Assembly: GCA_012841675.1 (NCBI GenBank) | Contig: DUUG01000025.1 | Span: 1 to 5,332, forward strand | Direction of reading: 5' to 3' | From: Clostridiales bacterium | Lineage (GTDB): Bacteria > Bacillota > Clostridia > Oscillospirales > QAMX01 | Length of the DNA stretch: 5,332 nucleotides | In this document: positions 1 to 5,332 of the stretch, one piece after another | Numbering within the stretch: the first letter of the stretch is position 1 | How the letters are laid out: the number at the start of each line of letters is the position of its first letter | Translations under genes and position numbers: made by a program | The notes under the pieces: model-generated | The model's database searches: none | The model's input: only the letters and a program-made list of their open reading frames with translations | What the model was told of the DNA's origin: nothing

Positions 1-120
1 AACTATTGCAAAGATTGTATCTTGCGGGATTTAATCAGTTTTTTATATGATTCAGCTTCATGCCTAAGCATTGCAACCCCGTAAATGTTGCATTGCTTAC
101 TCTACGACTTACCCATCACT
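1..120. other. Intergenic end of window, no convincing gene
   Basis: I see no supported gene here. The plus-strand frame from position 1 stays open for 27 codons to a TAA at 82-84, so the tail of a convergent gene entering from the left is possible, but I do not recognise the peptide. The only clear structure is the inverted repeat at 65-99. Confidence 0.4.
65..99. repeat. 13-bp interrupted inverted repeat with 9-nt spacer
   Basis: The left arm taagcattgcaac (65-77) and right arm gttgcattgctta (87-99) are reverse complements except for one central T-T mismatch. The spacer is ccccgtaaat less its last base pairing edge, at 78-86. No U-run follows on either strand, so it is not a standard terminator. 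It could be a protein-binding site, an RNA hairpin or a small dispersed repeat. The structure is seen directly; the function is unknown. Confidence 0.6.
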
Positions 121-172
121 AAATAAAAAGATCACCTCAATGCACTTGAGTGCTTTAAGGTGATCTTATTTT
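121..172 (-). terminator. Intrinsic terminator of the efp operon, possibly bidirectional
   Basis: AAGATCACCT (167-158) pairs perfectly with AGGTGATCTT (137-128). Inside lies a smaller GCAC/GTGC stem (153-150 with 145-142) and a four-base loop. On the minus strand the hairpin runs straight into TTTTTATTT (about 129-121). On the plus strand it is followed by TTATTTT (166-172), so it could also stop transcription arriving from the left. It begins about 83 nt after the stop of the zinc-ribbon gene. Confidence 0.82.
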
Positions 173-249
173 CGATCTCCGCTTGAATAGAGCCGGGAAA
201 GTTTTACTTATTTTCGTAACTCCCTAAGCTCAACTCTCTTTTGGCTTCT

Positions 250-696
250 TTATTCCTCATCGCCCTGATGAACGCATTCACAGTCGTCTGCATCGTCTTC
301 ACAGTTGCATTCACAGGACGGGATGTCAAACTCAAGGTTTTCACCGCAGGCAGGGCAGACGATAGACCCCTTTTCCAGCTCGGGAAAGCCAAAGTAGAGC
401 TTCTCGTTGCATTTGCCGCAGGTTACTTCAAACAGATCTTCATCCTCGAAATCCTCATCGTCATACGAATCTTCTTCATCGTCGTATTCGTCGTTATCAT
501 CGTACAAGTCATCGTAAAGGTCGTCCAATTCGCGGCCCAACAAAGCTACGGTATCTTCCACATCGGCCAAGGACAAAGCGGTACTTTCCAAACAGTCGAT
601 CACGGCATGCAAAACTTTGCCTTCCGCTGTTTCTTTGCTTAGATTCAGACCGTCGGCCAGCCCTCTTAAATAGGCTGTTTTTTCCGTCAACGTCAT
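250..696 (-). CDS. Acidic zinc-ribbon protein, CD1247 N-terminal domain type
   Basis: This 148-residue protein has three parts. Residues 1-55 are a helical domain starting MTLTEKTAYLRGLADGL, the pattern of the clostridial CD1247 N-terminal domain, whose function is unknown to me. Residues 58-90 are a linker with 22 of 33 residues Asp or Glu and four YDD units. Residues 91-123 form a zinc ribbon with Cys93-x2-Cys96 and Cys114-x2-Cys117. A tail (128-141) adds five more cysteines in a CECNC...CEC pattern, perhaps a second metal site. No signal peptide or membrane segment is seen, so it is probably cytoplasmic. The ATG at 696 has AAGGAGGA (704-711) with GGAGG spaced 8 nt, a strong site. It follows efp by 36 nt and is the last gene before the terminator. 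A role in transcription or translation is possible from the ribbon and the neighbour, but unproven. Confidence 0.85.
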   Translation of the reverse strand: MTLTEKTAYLRGLADGLNLSKETAEGKVLHAVIDCLESTALSLADVEDTVALLGRELDDLYDDLYDDNDEYDDEEDSYDDEDFEDEDLFEVTCGKCNEKLYFGFPELEKGSIVCPACGENLEFDIPSCECNCEDDADDCECVHQGDEE

Positions 697-732
697 TGGT
701 ATATCCTCCTTAAAGTAAATAGGGGAGAGAGC

Positions 733-1296
733 TTATTTTTTAGCGCGTTCGAGGTATTCCCCGGTTCGGGTATCGATTCGGATAATGTCGCCCCTGTCGA
801 TGAACAAGGGAACACGCACTTCGGCGCCTGTTTCCAGAGTTGCCGGTTTGGTGACGTTGGTGGCCGTATCGCCGCGGAAGCCAGGCTCGGTTTCGGTTAT
901 TTCAAGCTCAACGAACATGGGAACTTCCACGCCAAACACATTGCCCTTAAAGGAGAGGATTTTGCAGACCATGTTTTCCTTAACAAAACGGAAATCTTCA
1001 CCCAGAACATTTGCATCAATTGGCTGCTGCTCGTAAGTTTCCGGATCCATAAAATAGTAAAGCTCTCCATCATTATAGAGATATTCCATTTCCTTCCGGT
1101 CCACATGGGCCTGAGGGAATTTATCAGTAGGGCTAAACGTCCGTTCAACCACAGCACCTGTAATCACGTTACGGATCTTGGTGCGAACGAAGGCTGCGCC
1201 CTTACCAGGCTTTACATGCTGAAACTCGATAACCTGCATTACCTGTCCTTCAAGTTCAAAAGTGATGCCGTTACGGAAATCGCCGGCCGAAATCAT
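733..1296 (-). CDS. efp: Translation elongation factor P
   Basis: EF-P binds between the ribosomal P and E sites and restores peptide bond formation at polyproline stalls. The chosen start gives 187 residues, the normal length; the longer 189-residue reading from 1302 is rejected because of the ribosome binding site spacing. Seen: the N-terminal KOW-like domain beginning MISAGDFRNG; the tip loop HVKPGKGAAFVRTK (27-40) with Lys32, the residue that is modified in B. subtilis and other bacteria; and the C-terminal signature running through KPATLETG, VPLFIDRGD and DTRTGEYLERA, which marks the last OB domain. No gene for an EF-P-modifying enzyme is in the window, so the type of modification is unknown. 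It has its own likely promoter and leader hairpin, and lies 36 nt ahead of the zinc-ribbon gene, with which it probably forms an operon. The call is secure. Confidence 0.98.
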   Translation of the reverse strand: MISAGDFRNGITFELEGQVMQVIEFQHVKPGKGAAFVRTKIRNVITGAVVERTFSPTDKFPQAHVDRKEMEYLYNDGELYYFMDPETYEQQPIDANVLGEDFRFVKENMVCKILSFKGNVFGVEVPMFVELEITETEPGFRGDTATNVTKPATLETGAEVRVPLFIDRGDIIRIDTRTGEYLERAKK

Positions 1297-1303
1297 AAAC
1301 ATA

Positions 1304-1308
1304 CCTCC
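1304..1308 (-). promoter_or_regulatory. efp ribosome binding site that decides the start codon
   Basis: GGAGG is separated by 1 nt from the first in-frame ATG (1302-1300) and by 7 nt from the second (1296-1294). Only the second spacing is workable. The second ATG also gives the standard EF-P N-terminus, MISAGDFRNG. Confidence 0.85.
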
Positions 1309-1322
1309 ATTATCTCAAAGGG

Positions 1323-1345
1323 AGGCTCGCCACCGCGGCAAGCCT
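1323..1345 (-). promoter_or_regulatory. GC-rich hairpin in the efp 5' leader
   Basis: The arms AGGCTTGCC (1345-1337) and GGCGAGCCT (1331-1323) form a 9-bp stem with one U-G pair and a 5-nt loop. The hairpin sits between the predicted promoter and the efp ribosome binding site, ending 14 nt upstream of GGAGG. It is followed by CCCTTTGAG rather than a run of U, so it is a poor intrinsic terminator. It could stabilise the 5' end of the mRNA, act as a weak terminator for prs read-through, or take part in control of efp. The stem is seen directly; the role is inference. Confidence 0.5.
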
Positions 1346-1357
1346 GAAAACATCTAA

Positions 1358-1391
1358 ATTATAGTATATACCAATAACAGCGATTAATCAA
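1358..1391 (-). promoter_or_regulatory. Probable sigma-A type promoter for efp
   Basis: Read on the minus strand, TTGATT (1391-1386) lies 17 nt before TATACT (1368-1363). A consensus TATAAT overlaps the end of that box (1363-1358) but is then 22 nt from the -35. The stretch is AT-rich and sits just after the prs stop, 60 nt or more before efp. An 8-bp palindrome, gattaatc (1382-1389), overlaps the -35 box and could be an operator, though that is weak evidence. The promoter call rests on motif match and position only. Confidence 0.6.
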
Positions 1392-1394
1392 TAC

Positions 1395-2567
1395 TTAACG
1401 TGGAATTTTATAGCCTTTTTGGGTTAAAAAGTTCTTTACGCGTTCGGACGCATCCAACAGCTTGCTGATGGAACGGTCATGGTTCAGGGTGTTGACAATT
1501 AAAGCAATATATTTAGATATATCAACCTCGCAGTACCACTCGCGCTGCTTCAGCTCGGGAGTGCGGTAGATTGCGTTTGTAGTGAATACTTTTGCGATCA
1601 GGCCTTGTTCATACGCATCATCAAATGCGTCCAAACCGTCTACAAATAGGCCAAAGGTAGAGCAGGCGAAAATGCGGCGGGCATTCCGCGCCTTAAGCTG
1701 CCGGGCAATATCAAGGGTAGACTCACCCGAAGCAATCATATCATCGACAATGATAACATCCTTGCCATCTACATCCGAGCCCAAAAACTCATGGGCGATA
1801 ATCGGGTTGCGCCCGTTGACAATGGTCGAATAATCGCGCCGCTTGTAGAACATGCCAAGATCGATGCCCATCACCGAAGAATAGTAGATGCAACGTCCCA
1901 TGCCGCCTTCATCCGGCGAAATAATCATCAGATTGTCGCGGTCAATCTCCAAATCATCAATATTGTTGACGAGCGCCTTTATCATCTGATAGGTAGACGG
2001 AACGGTTTCAAAGCTGGCATGCGGAATGGCGTTTTGCACGCGGGGATCGTGGGCGTCAAAGGTGAGAATGTTGTGAACGCCCATGTTGACAAGCTCTTGC
2101 AGAGCCAAAGCACAGTCCAGAGATTCCCGTGCCGAACGGCGATGCTGCCGTGATTCATAGAGCATAGGCATGATAACCGTTATACGGCGAGTTTTTCCCG
2201 CCGTTGCGGAGATGATACGCTTTAGATCCTGGAAATGATCGTCCGGGCTCATGGGAACGTCTTTCCCGTACATTTTGTATGTGACACCGTGATTGAAACA
2301 GTCGCAAATGATAAATAAATCGTCGCCCCGGACAGACTCATTGATCATACCCTTGGCTTCTCCTGTGCCAAAGCGTGGGCAGCGAACATCAATCAGATAA
2401 CTGTCTTTGTTGAAATTGTCTAAAATCGCATTGGAAATCAGACCTTTCTCCACAACCGCCTTGCGCCAGTTAACGAGATACGAGTCTATACTGGACACTA
2501 GCTCCTCACAGCCGCGCATACCGACTAGGGCCAAATTGCCGACCGGTAAATTATGCAACTCTTCCAT
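1395..2567 (-). CDS. prs: Ribose-phosphate pyrophosphokinase (PRPP synthetase), enlarged divergent form
   Basis: The protein makes PRPP from ribose 5-phosphate and ATP, feeding nucleotide, histidine and tryptophan synthesis. At 390 residues it is about 75 longer than classic bacterial Prs (about 315). Matches in order: RFGTGE (65-70) for RFSDGE; ESVRGDDLFII (77-87); YESRQHRRSARES (137-149) for the ATP-binding YxRQDRK region; TFDAHDP (169-175) with catalytic His173; ISPDEGGMGR (216-225); a flexible-loop KRR (242-244); and the PRPP loop VDDMIASGES (274-283). Extra length lies before RFGTGE, after KRR and in a C-terminal tail (about 350-390). The catalytic residues are kept, so activity is likely. 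The organism probably also has a standard Prs elsewhere, which is inference. The ATG at 2567 has AGGGGG at 2576-2581 spaced 8 nt. It follows the peptidase gene by 34 nt and probably shares its transcript. Confidence 0.85.
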   Translation of the reverse strand: MEELHNLPVGNLALVGMRGCEELVSSIDSYLVNWRKAVVEKGLISNAILDNFNKDSYLIDVRCPRFGTGEAKGMINESVRGDDLFIICDCFNHGVTYKMYGKDVPMSPDDHFQDLKRIISATAGKTRRITVIMPMLYESRQHRRSARESLDCALALQELVNMGVHNILTFDAHDPRVQNAIPHASFETVPSTYQMIKALVNNIDDLEIDRDNLMIISPDEGGMGRCIYYSSVMGIDLGMFYKRRDYSTIVNGRNPIIAHEFLGSDVDGKDVIIVDDMIASGESTLDIARQLKARNARRIFACSTFGLFVDGLDAFDDAYEQGLIAKVFTTNAIYRTPELKQREWYCEVDISKYIALIVNTLNHDRSISKLLDASERVKNFLTQKGYKIPR

Positions 2568-2601
2568 TATTGGTTCCCCCTATAAAATATCCAAAACCGT
2601 A

Positions 2602-3696
2602 CTACTTACCAATGATAATCAGTTCTTTGGGCGATGAAGTAAGATTTTCGTTTCCGTCTGCCTGCAAAATCACACAATCTTCAATGCGCACACCAAATTT
2701 CCCCGGCAAATAGATGCCAGGTTCCACCGATACAACACCGTTTACAGGTGTAATTCCCGGCCTATCCGGGTCAAAATCGAGGCTTTCATGGACAAGAAGC
2801 CCCAAACCATGGCCCAGTCCGTGACCAAAATACTCGCCATACCCTTCGGCGGCGATATAATTCCGGGCGGCCATGTCCACATCACTCCAAAGAATGCCGG
2901 CTTTTGCTTTCTCAAGGCCGATCTCTTGCGCCTTAAGCACAGTATTATACACTTTCCGCATTTCATCCGTGGCATACCCAATGGCAACTGTCCTTGTCAT
3001 GTCAGAGCAATAGCCGCGATAGGTAACACCAAAGTCCATGGTGACAAAATCGCCTGCCTGTAAAACTCGATCTCCCGCACGACCGTGGGGCAGAGCCGAG
3101 TTAGGGCCGGAAACGACAATCGGATCGAAAGAAAGGCCTTCTGCACCGTTTAATAGCAGGCGGTACATTAACTCCGTTTCCAATTGCTTCTCCGTCATGC
3201 CGGCGGCAATAACGGACAAAAGCTGCTCAAACGCCTTCTCGGCAATTTTTTGCGCCTTGCGCATATATTTAAGCTCAAAGGGAAGTTTGGATGCCCGGAG
3301 ATGGGAAAGCCTTGAGCCGATGGGAAGCAGCCCGCCGGGCAAAAGACTACTAAGCTCGGAAGACAAGGCTGCATGCTCCGCCACGGTCATTTCCTGGTCT
3401 TCAAATCCGAGGGATTTTATATTTTCCGCCTGCAAAATATCGGAAATCAGCGTACTGTATTTTTGCCCGCGCTGCAAAATCAGCAGGGAAGTGCCGGATA
3501 ATGCATTTCGGGCCGCCTCGGCGTACCGAAAATCGGTTAGAAACCAGCTTTTTTCTTTTGCTATTACAACCATGCCGGCCGACGAGGCAAACCCTGTGGC
3601 AAACCTGCGGTTTACTAGGGAAGTGATGAGAACGGCGTCACCGGGAAGCTTTTCTTCGCGCAACGCATTCTGAATGCGGAGTAAATTTTCAGACAC
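2602..3696 (-). CDS. Xaa-Pro aminopeptidase / proline dipeptidase-type M24 metallopeptidase
   Basis: This 364-residue two-domain protein has the usual size for the aminopeptidase P / prolidase family. It has an N-terminal creatinase-like domain (about 1-135) and a C-terminal pita-bread catalytic domain (about 143-360). The five dinuclear metal ligands are all visible: Asp221 (MDFG), Asp232 (SDMTRT), His296 (in GHGLGHGLG), Glu325 (VEPG) and Glu339 (RIED). The catalytic and substrate histidines His204 (LPHG) and His303 (VHE) are also present, so it should be active. It cleaves peptide bonds next to proline, probably in the cytoplasm, since no signal peptide is seen. The start is GTG; an in-frame TAG lies just upstream, which limits alternatives. 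It begins 20 nt after the larA-like gene. The closest known relatives are YqhT/PapA of Bacillus, also found next to efp. Whether it acts on dipeptides (PepQ-like) or longer peptides (PepP-like) cannot be settled from the sequence. Confidence 0.93.
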   Translation of the reverse strand: MSENLLRIQNALREEKLPGDAVLITSLVNRRFATGFASSAGMVVIAKEKSWFLTDFRYAEAARNALSGTSLLILQRGQKYSTLISDILQAENIKSLGFEDQEMTVAEHAALSSELSSLLPGGLLPIGSRLSHLRASKLPFELKYMRKAQKIAEKAFEQLLSVIAAGMTEKQLETELMYRLLLNGAEGLSFDPIVVSGPNSALPHGRAGDRVLQAGDFVTMDFGVTYRGYCSDMTRTVAIGYATDEMRKVYNTVLKAQEIGLEKAKAGILWSDVDMAARNYIAAEGYGEYFGHGLGHGLGLLVHESLDFDPDRPGITPVNGVVSVEPGIYLPGKFGVRIEDCVILQADGNENLTSSPKELIIIGK

Positions 3697-3716
3697 GAAA
3701 ACCAGGCCTTTCTAAA

Positions 3717-5006
3717 TTATTGTGAATTTTGGTAAAAACGGCCCGGATCCGCCCAAAGCCCCAAGGCAGGGTTGCTGATATACATGATCTCTTCTCCGTC
3801 TTCCAGAGTGTTCAGCCCGTCTTTCAACTTGGAAGGGTCATACCGCTTGATGGCCTCATCATAAAGGAGGTAGTTAAAATTAACCGACCGAACTTCCTCC
3901 TCTGTAAGGTAACGTGTGCAGTAGGTGATAGAGAAGCGATCGTCGGAGGAGCCGTGCACCAAGTGCGCGGCCACCGATTGGTTTTTCTGCAGCTCTTCCT
4001 CGGTTTTATATAGACGAAGAATGTTTTCGCGGCCCACATATCCGTACAACCGGATGACGCGGTCGTTTTCCATGTCCTCGCCAAACTGGCGCACGTTAGG
4101 AGCCAAAATAATCAGCTCGCCGCCGTCGGCCATGGCCATACGGGTTCTGTATACAGCCTTATTGCCAAGCCATGTGCTTTTAAACTCGCTAGGATCCAGA
4201 TAAACAACGCACTTTTTAAAGGGCTTGTCCACGAAAATCATATTTTTCTCTTGGGAAAGCTTCACAGCCGCCTCAAAAACATCCCGCTTCTGTCCAATAA
4301 ACAGTCCATGAATCCGGACAGAGCCTTCTTCGTTGGTTGTGACCGTTTGCATAAAGGAGAGGGGGAGGGAAGTGAGGAAATTTTCGTGGGCATAGTCAAA
4401 CACCTTCCGAACAGGTGTATGGTCACGGCCCATCATACGCTCCATGCCGTACAAGGCGCCCAGCATATGGGAACGGTTAATCAGTCCGCTGCCGCCGACG
4501 CCAACCAAGATATTTTTCGAATAGTTTGCCATGCCGACGACTTCATGAGGTACAACTTGACCGAGAGAAACGATTAAGTCATAGCCGCCCTCTATTAAAG
4601 CGCGGTTGATTTCCACTTCAATGGCTTCCTCCATAATGCCCTCGGAGACTTCTTTGACAAAGGAGGCAGGCACTTCGCCGATTTTTACGACATCATCCCG
4701 CCAATTGTGCACAAGGAAGCACTCGTCGGGAATGATGTCAAAAAACAGCTCCCGTTCTTCCTTTGTCATCGGCTCATGAGTGCCCAGAGCGGGCATCAAA
4801 TGCACAACGCAGGAATCCTTCAGCCGGTGGTACAGCTTGCTGGCCAGCAAACCGCCGGCAGAGTGAAGCCGTGTAATATCCGGCGGAAGAAGCAAAACTT
4901 TTTTAGGAGCGTGGGGCAAGTCGGCCAAAAATTGATCTACTGCTTGATTAATTTCCGCGTCAGACAAACCCTGCGGACCATTGGCATAGTAAAAACGACT
5001 GTCCAT
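3717..5006 (-). CDS. LarA-family (DUF2088, lactate racemase domain) nickel-dependent racemase/epimerase
   Basis: The 429-residue protein has the usual LarA length and layout. In Lactiplantibacillus plantarum LarA, a nickel-pincer nucleotide bound through a lysine moves a hydride at the alpha carbon of a 2-hydroxy acid. Motifs seen: PPDITR (41-46), matching the DxTR cofactor motif; LGTHEPMT (74-81), with the first catalytic His at 77; VPHEVVG (152-158), His154; YSKNILVGVGG (162-172), Lys164 as the likely pincer-binding lysine; and INRSHMLG (176-183), His180. The C-terminal half holds TWLGNK (278-283) and ADGGELIILAP (293-303). Where LarA has Tyr-Gln-x-x-Lys, this protein seems to have Trp-Leu-x-x-Lys, so the substrate may not be lactate. 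The start is ATG at 5006, with GGAGG at 5015-5019 spaced 8 nt. Cofactor makers LarB, LarC and LarE are not in the window. The upstream sugar isomerase hints at a sugar-acid substrate, which is inference. Family call firm, activity open. Confidence 0.88.
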   Translation of the reverse strand: MDSRFYYANGPQGLSDAEINQAVDQFLADLPHAPKKVLLLPPDITRLHSAGGLLASKLYHRLKDSCVVHLMPALGTHEPMTKEERELFFDIIPDECFLVHNWRDDVVKIGEVPASFVKEVSEGIMEEAIEVEINRALIEGGYDLIVSLGQVVPHEVVGMANYSKNILVGVGGSGLINRSHMLGALYGMERMMGRDHTPVRKVFDYAHENFLTSLPLSFMQTVTTNEEGSVRIHGLFIGQKRDVFEAAVKLSQEKNMIFVDKPFKKCVVYLDPSEFKSTWLGNKAVYRTRMAMADGGELIILAPNVRQFGEDMENDRVIRLYGYVGRENILRLYKTEEELQKNQSVAAHLVHGSSDDRFSITYCTRYLTEEEVRSVNFNYLLYDEAIKRYDPSKLKDGLNTLEDGEEIMYISNPALGLWADPGRFYQNSQ

Positions 5007-5332
5007 TTACCTAACCTCCGTTAACTGCTTTAAATAGGAAACTGCCATTTCGATATCCGATACCGGATCAGCACCGACCTCTCGTTCAATGGTCAAAAAA
5101 CCGGTGTATCCAATTTGCTCAAGCGCTTTCACCCAGGCAGGCAAGTCCACATGCCCTTGACCCAGAGGAAGCTCGGCAAAATAATCCTCCATGCGCAGGT
5201 CATGAATACCGCCTTCGGCAAAGAAGTTGTAGATAATGGCGGGGTCGGTTTGCTGCTTCATAATACCGTCTTTGGCATGGGTATGCACAATTTTTCCGGT
5301 CAGGGTATGTACGCCGGCAATAGGATCGCTGC
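5007..5332 (-). CDS. Sugar phosphate isomerase/epimerase family protein, C-terminal part (partial)
   Basis: This is the last 107 residues of a TIM-barrel protein of the xylose isomerase-like / AP endonuclease 2 fold. The reading frame stays open to the window edge, so the N-terminus lies beyond position 5332. The GTG at 5288 is an internal valine codon, not a start. Family marks seen: IVHTHAKDG (fragment residues 14-22), the usual metal/substrate histidine and Lys-Asp strand; a PLGQGHVD stretch followed by a GYTGFLTIERE strand, whose Glu is the usual late-barrel acidic ligand; and a terminal helix ending SYLKQLTEVR. Such enzymes interconvert ketoses, inosose or related sugars and are cytoplasmic. 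Its TAA stop touches the ATG of the next gene, and that gene's ribosome binding site lies inside this one, so the two are probably translationally coupled. The fold is secure; the substrate cannot be told from the sequence. Confidence 0.9.
   Translation of the reverse strand, partial: SDPIAGVHTLTGKIVHTHAKDGIMKQQTDPAIIYNFFAEGGIHDLRMEDYFAELPLGQGHVDLPAWVKALEQIGYTGFLTIEREVGADPVSDIEMAVSYLKQLTEVR

Noticed and set aside
1..84. Possible C-terminal end of a plus-strand gene (27 open codons ending in TAA)
   Set aside because: It is too short, has no recognised motif, and overlaps the start of the inverted repeat. It could be real only if the frame continues left of the window.
241..642. Plus-strand open frame of 133 codons encoding a very hydrophobic, membrane-like peptide
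   Set aside because: It is the antisense of the acidic zinc-ribbon gene. Asp and Glu codons read backwards give Ile, Val and Phe, which explains the hydrophobicity. It has no good ribosome binding site.
1300..1302. Upstream ATG as the efp start
   Set aside because: It is only 1 nt from GGAGG. The ATG at 1296 has a 7-nt spacing and gives the standard EF-P N-terminus.
1323..1345. Hairpin as a true intrinsic terminator for prs
   Set aside because: The stem is followed by CCCTTTGAG instead of a U-tract, and it lies downstream of a good promoter. I list it as a leader element.
2568..2601. Separate promoter for prs in the gap after the peptidase gene
   Set aside because: The 34-nt gap has AT-rich bases but no paired -35 and -10 boxes at workable spacing.
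3038..3673. Plus-strand open frame of 211 codons
   Set aside because: It lies wholly opposite the M24 peptidase gene, which has all its catalytic residues. The peptide shows no recognisable domain.
5286..5288. GTG as the start of a short 93-residue protein
   Set aside because: The frame continues upstream to the window edge with residues typical of the sugar isomerase family, so this is an internal valine.

Overview
All real genes in this window lie on the minus strand and read from high to low coordinates. The gene set suggests an anaerobic member of the Firmicutes (Bacillota), in Clostridia or Negativicutes. The grounds are an aminopeptidase P-type peptidase close to elongation factor P (a pairing known from Bacillus and relatives), a clostridial-type zinc-ribbon protein of the CD1247 kind just after efp, a LarA-type nickel enzyme, and strong GGAGG ribosome binding sites. 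Genus and species cannot be read from the window.

Layout in transcription order: (1) 5332-5007, the C-terminal third or so of a TIM-barrel sugar phosphate isomerase/epimerase, cut by the window edge; (2) 5006-3717, a LarA-family (DUF2088) nickel-dependent racemase/epimerase whose ATG directly follows the stop codon of gene 1; (3) 3696-2602, a metallo Xaa-Pro aminopeptidase (M24) with a GTG start; (4) 2567-1395, an enlarged, divergent ribose-phosphate pyrophosphokinase; (5) a promoter (1391-1358) and a GC-rich leader hairpin (1345-1323), then efp (1296-733); (6) 696-250, an acidic, cysteine-rich zinc-ribbon protein. A hairpin with a U-rich tail at 121-172 ends the unit. The last 120 bases hold no convincing gene, but they contain a clear 13-bp interrupted inverted repeat at 65-99.

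Functionally there are two blocks. Genes 1 and 2 look like a translationally coupled pair acting on a hydroxy- or sugar-acid, with the substrate unknown. Genes 3 to 6 are largely housekeeping: proline peptide turnover, PRPP supply, rescue of ribosomes stalled on polyproline, and a small metal-binding protein of unknown role. Genes 1 to 4 are close enough (0, 20 and 34 nt gaps) to share a transcript. efp and the zinc-ribbon gene appear to have their own promoter, and may also receive read-through because no good terminator follows prs.

I found no mobile element, CRISPR array, tRNA or rRNA. The least ordinary items are the LarA/isomerase pair, the atypical prs, the efp leader hairpin, the acidic Cys-rich protein and the inverted repeat near the left end. 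None of them amounts to a clearly new system.
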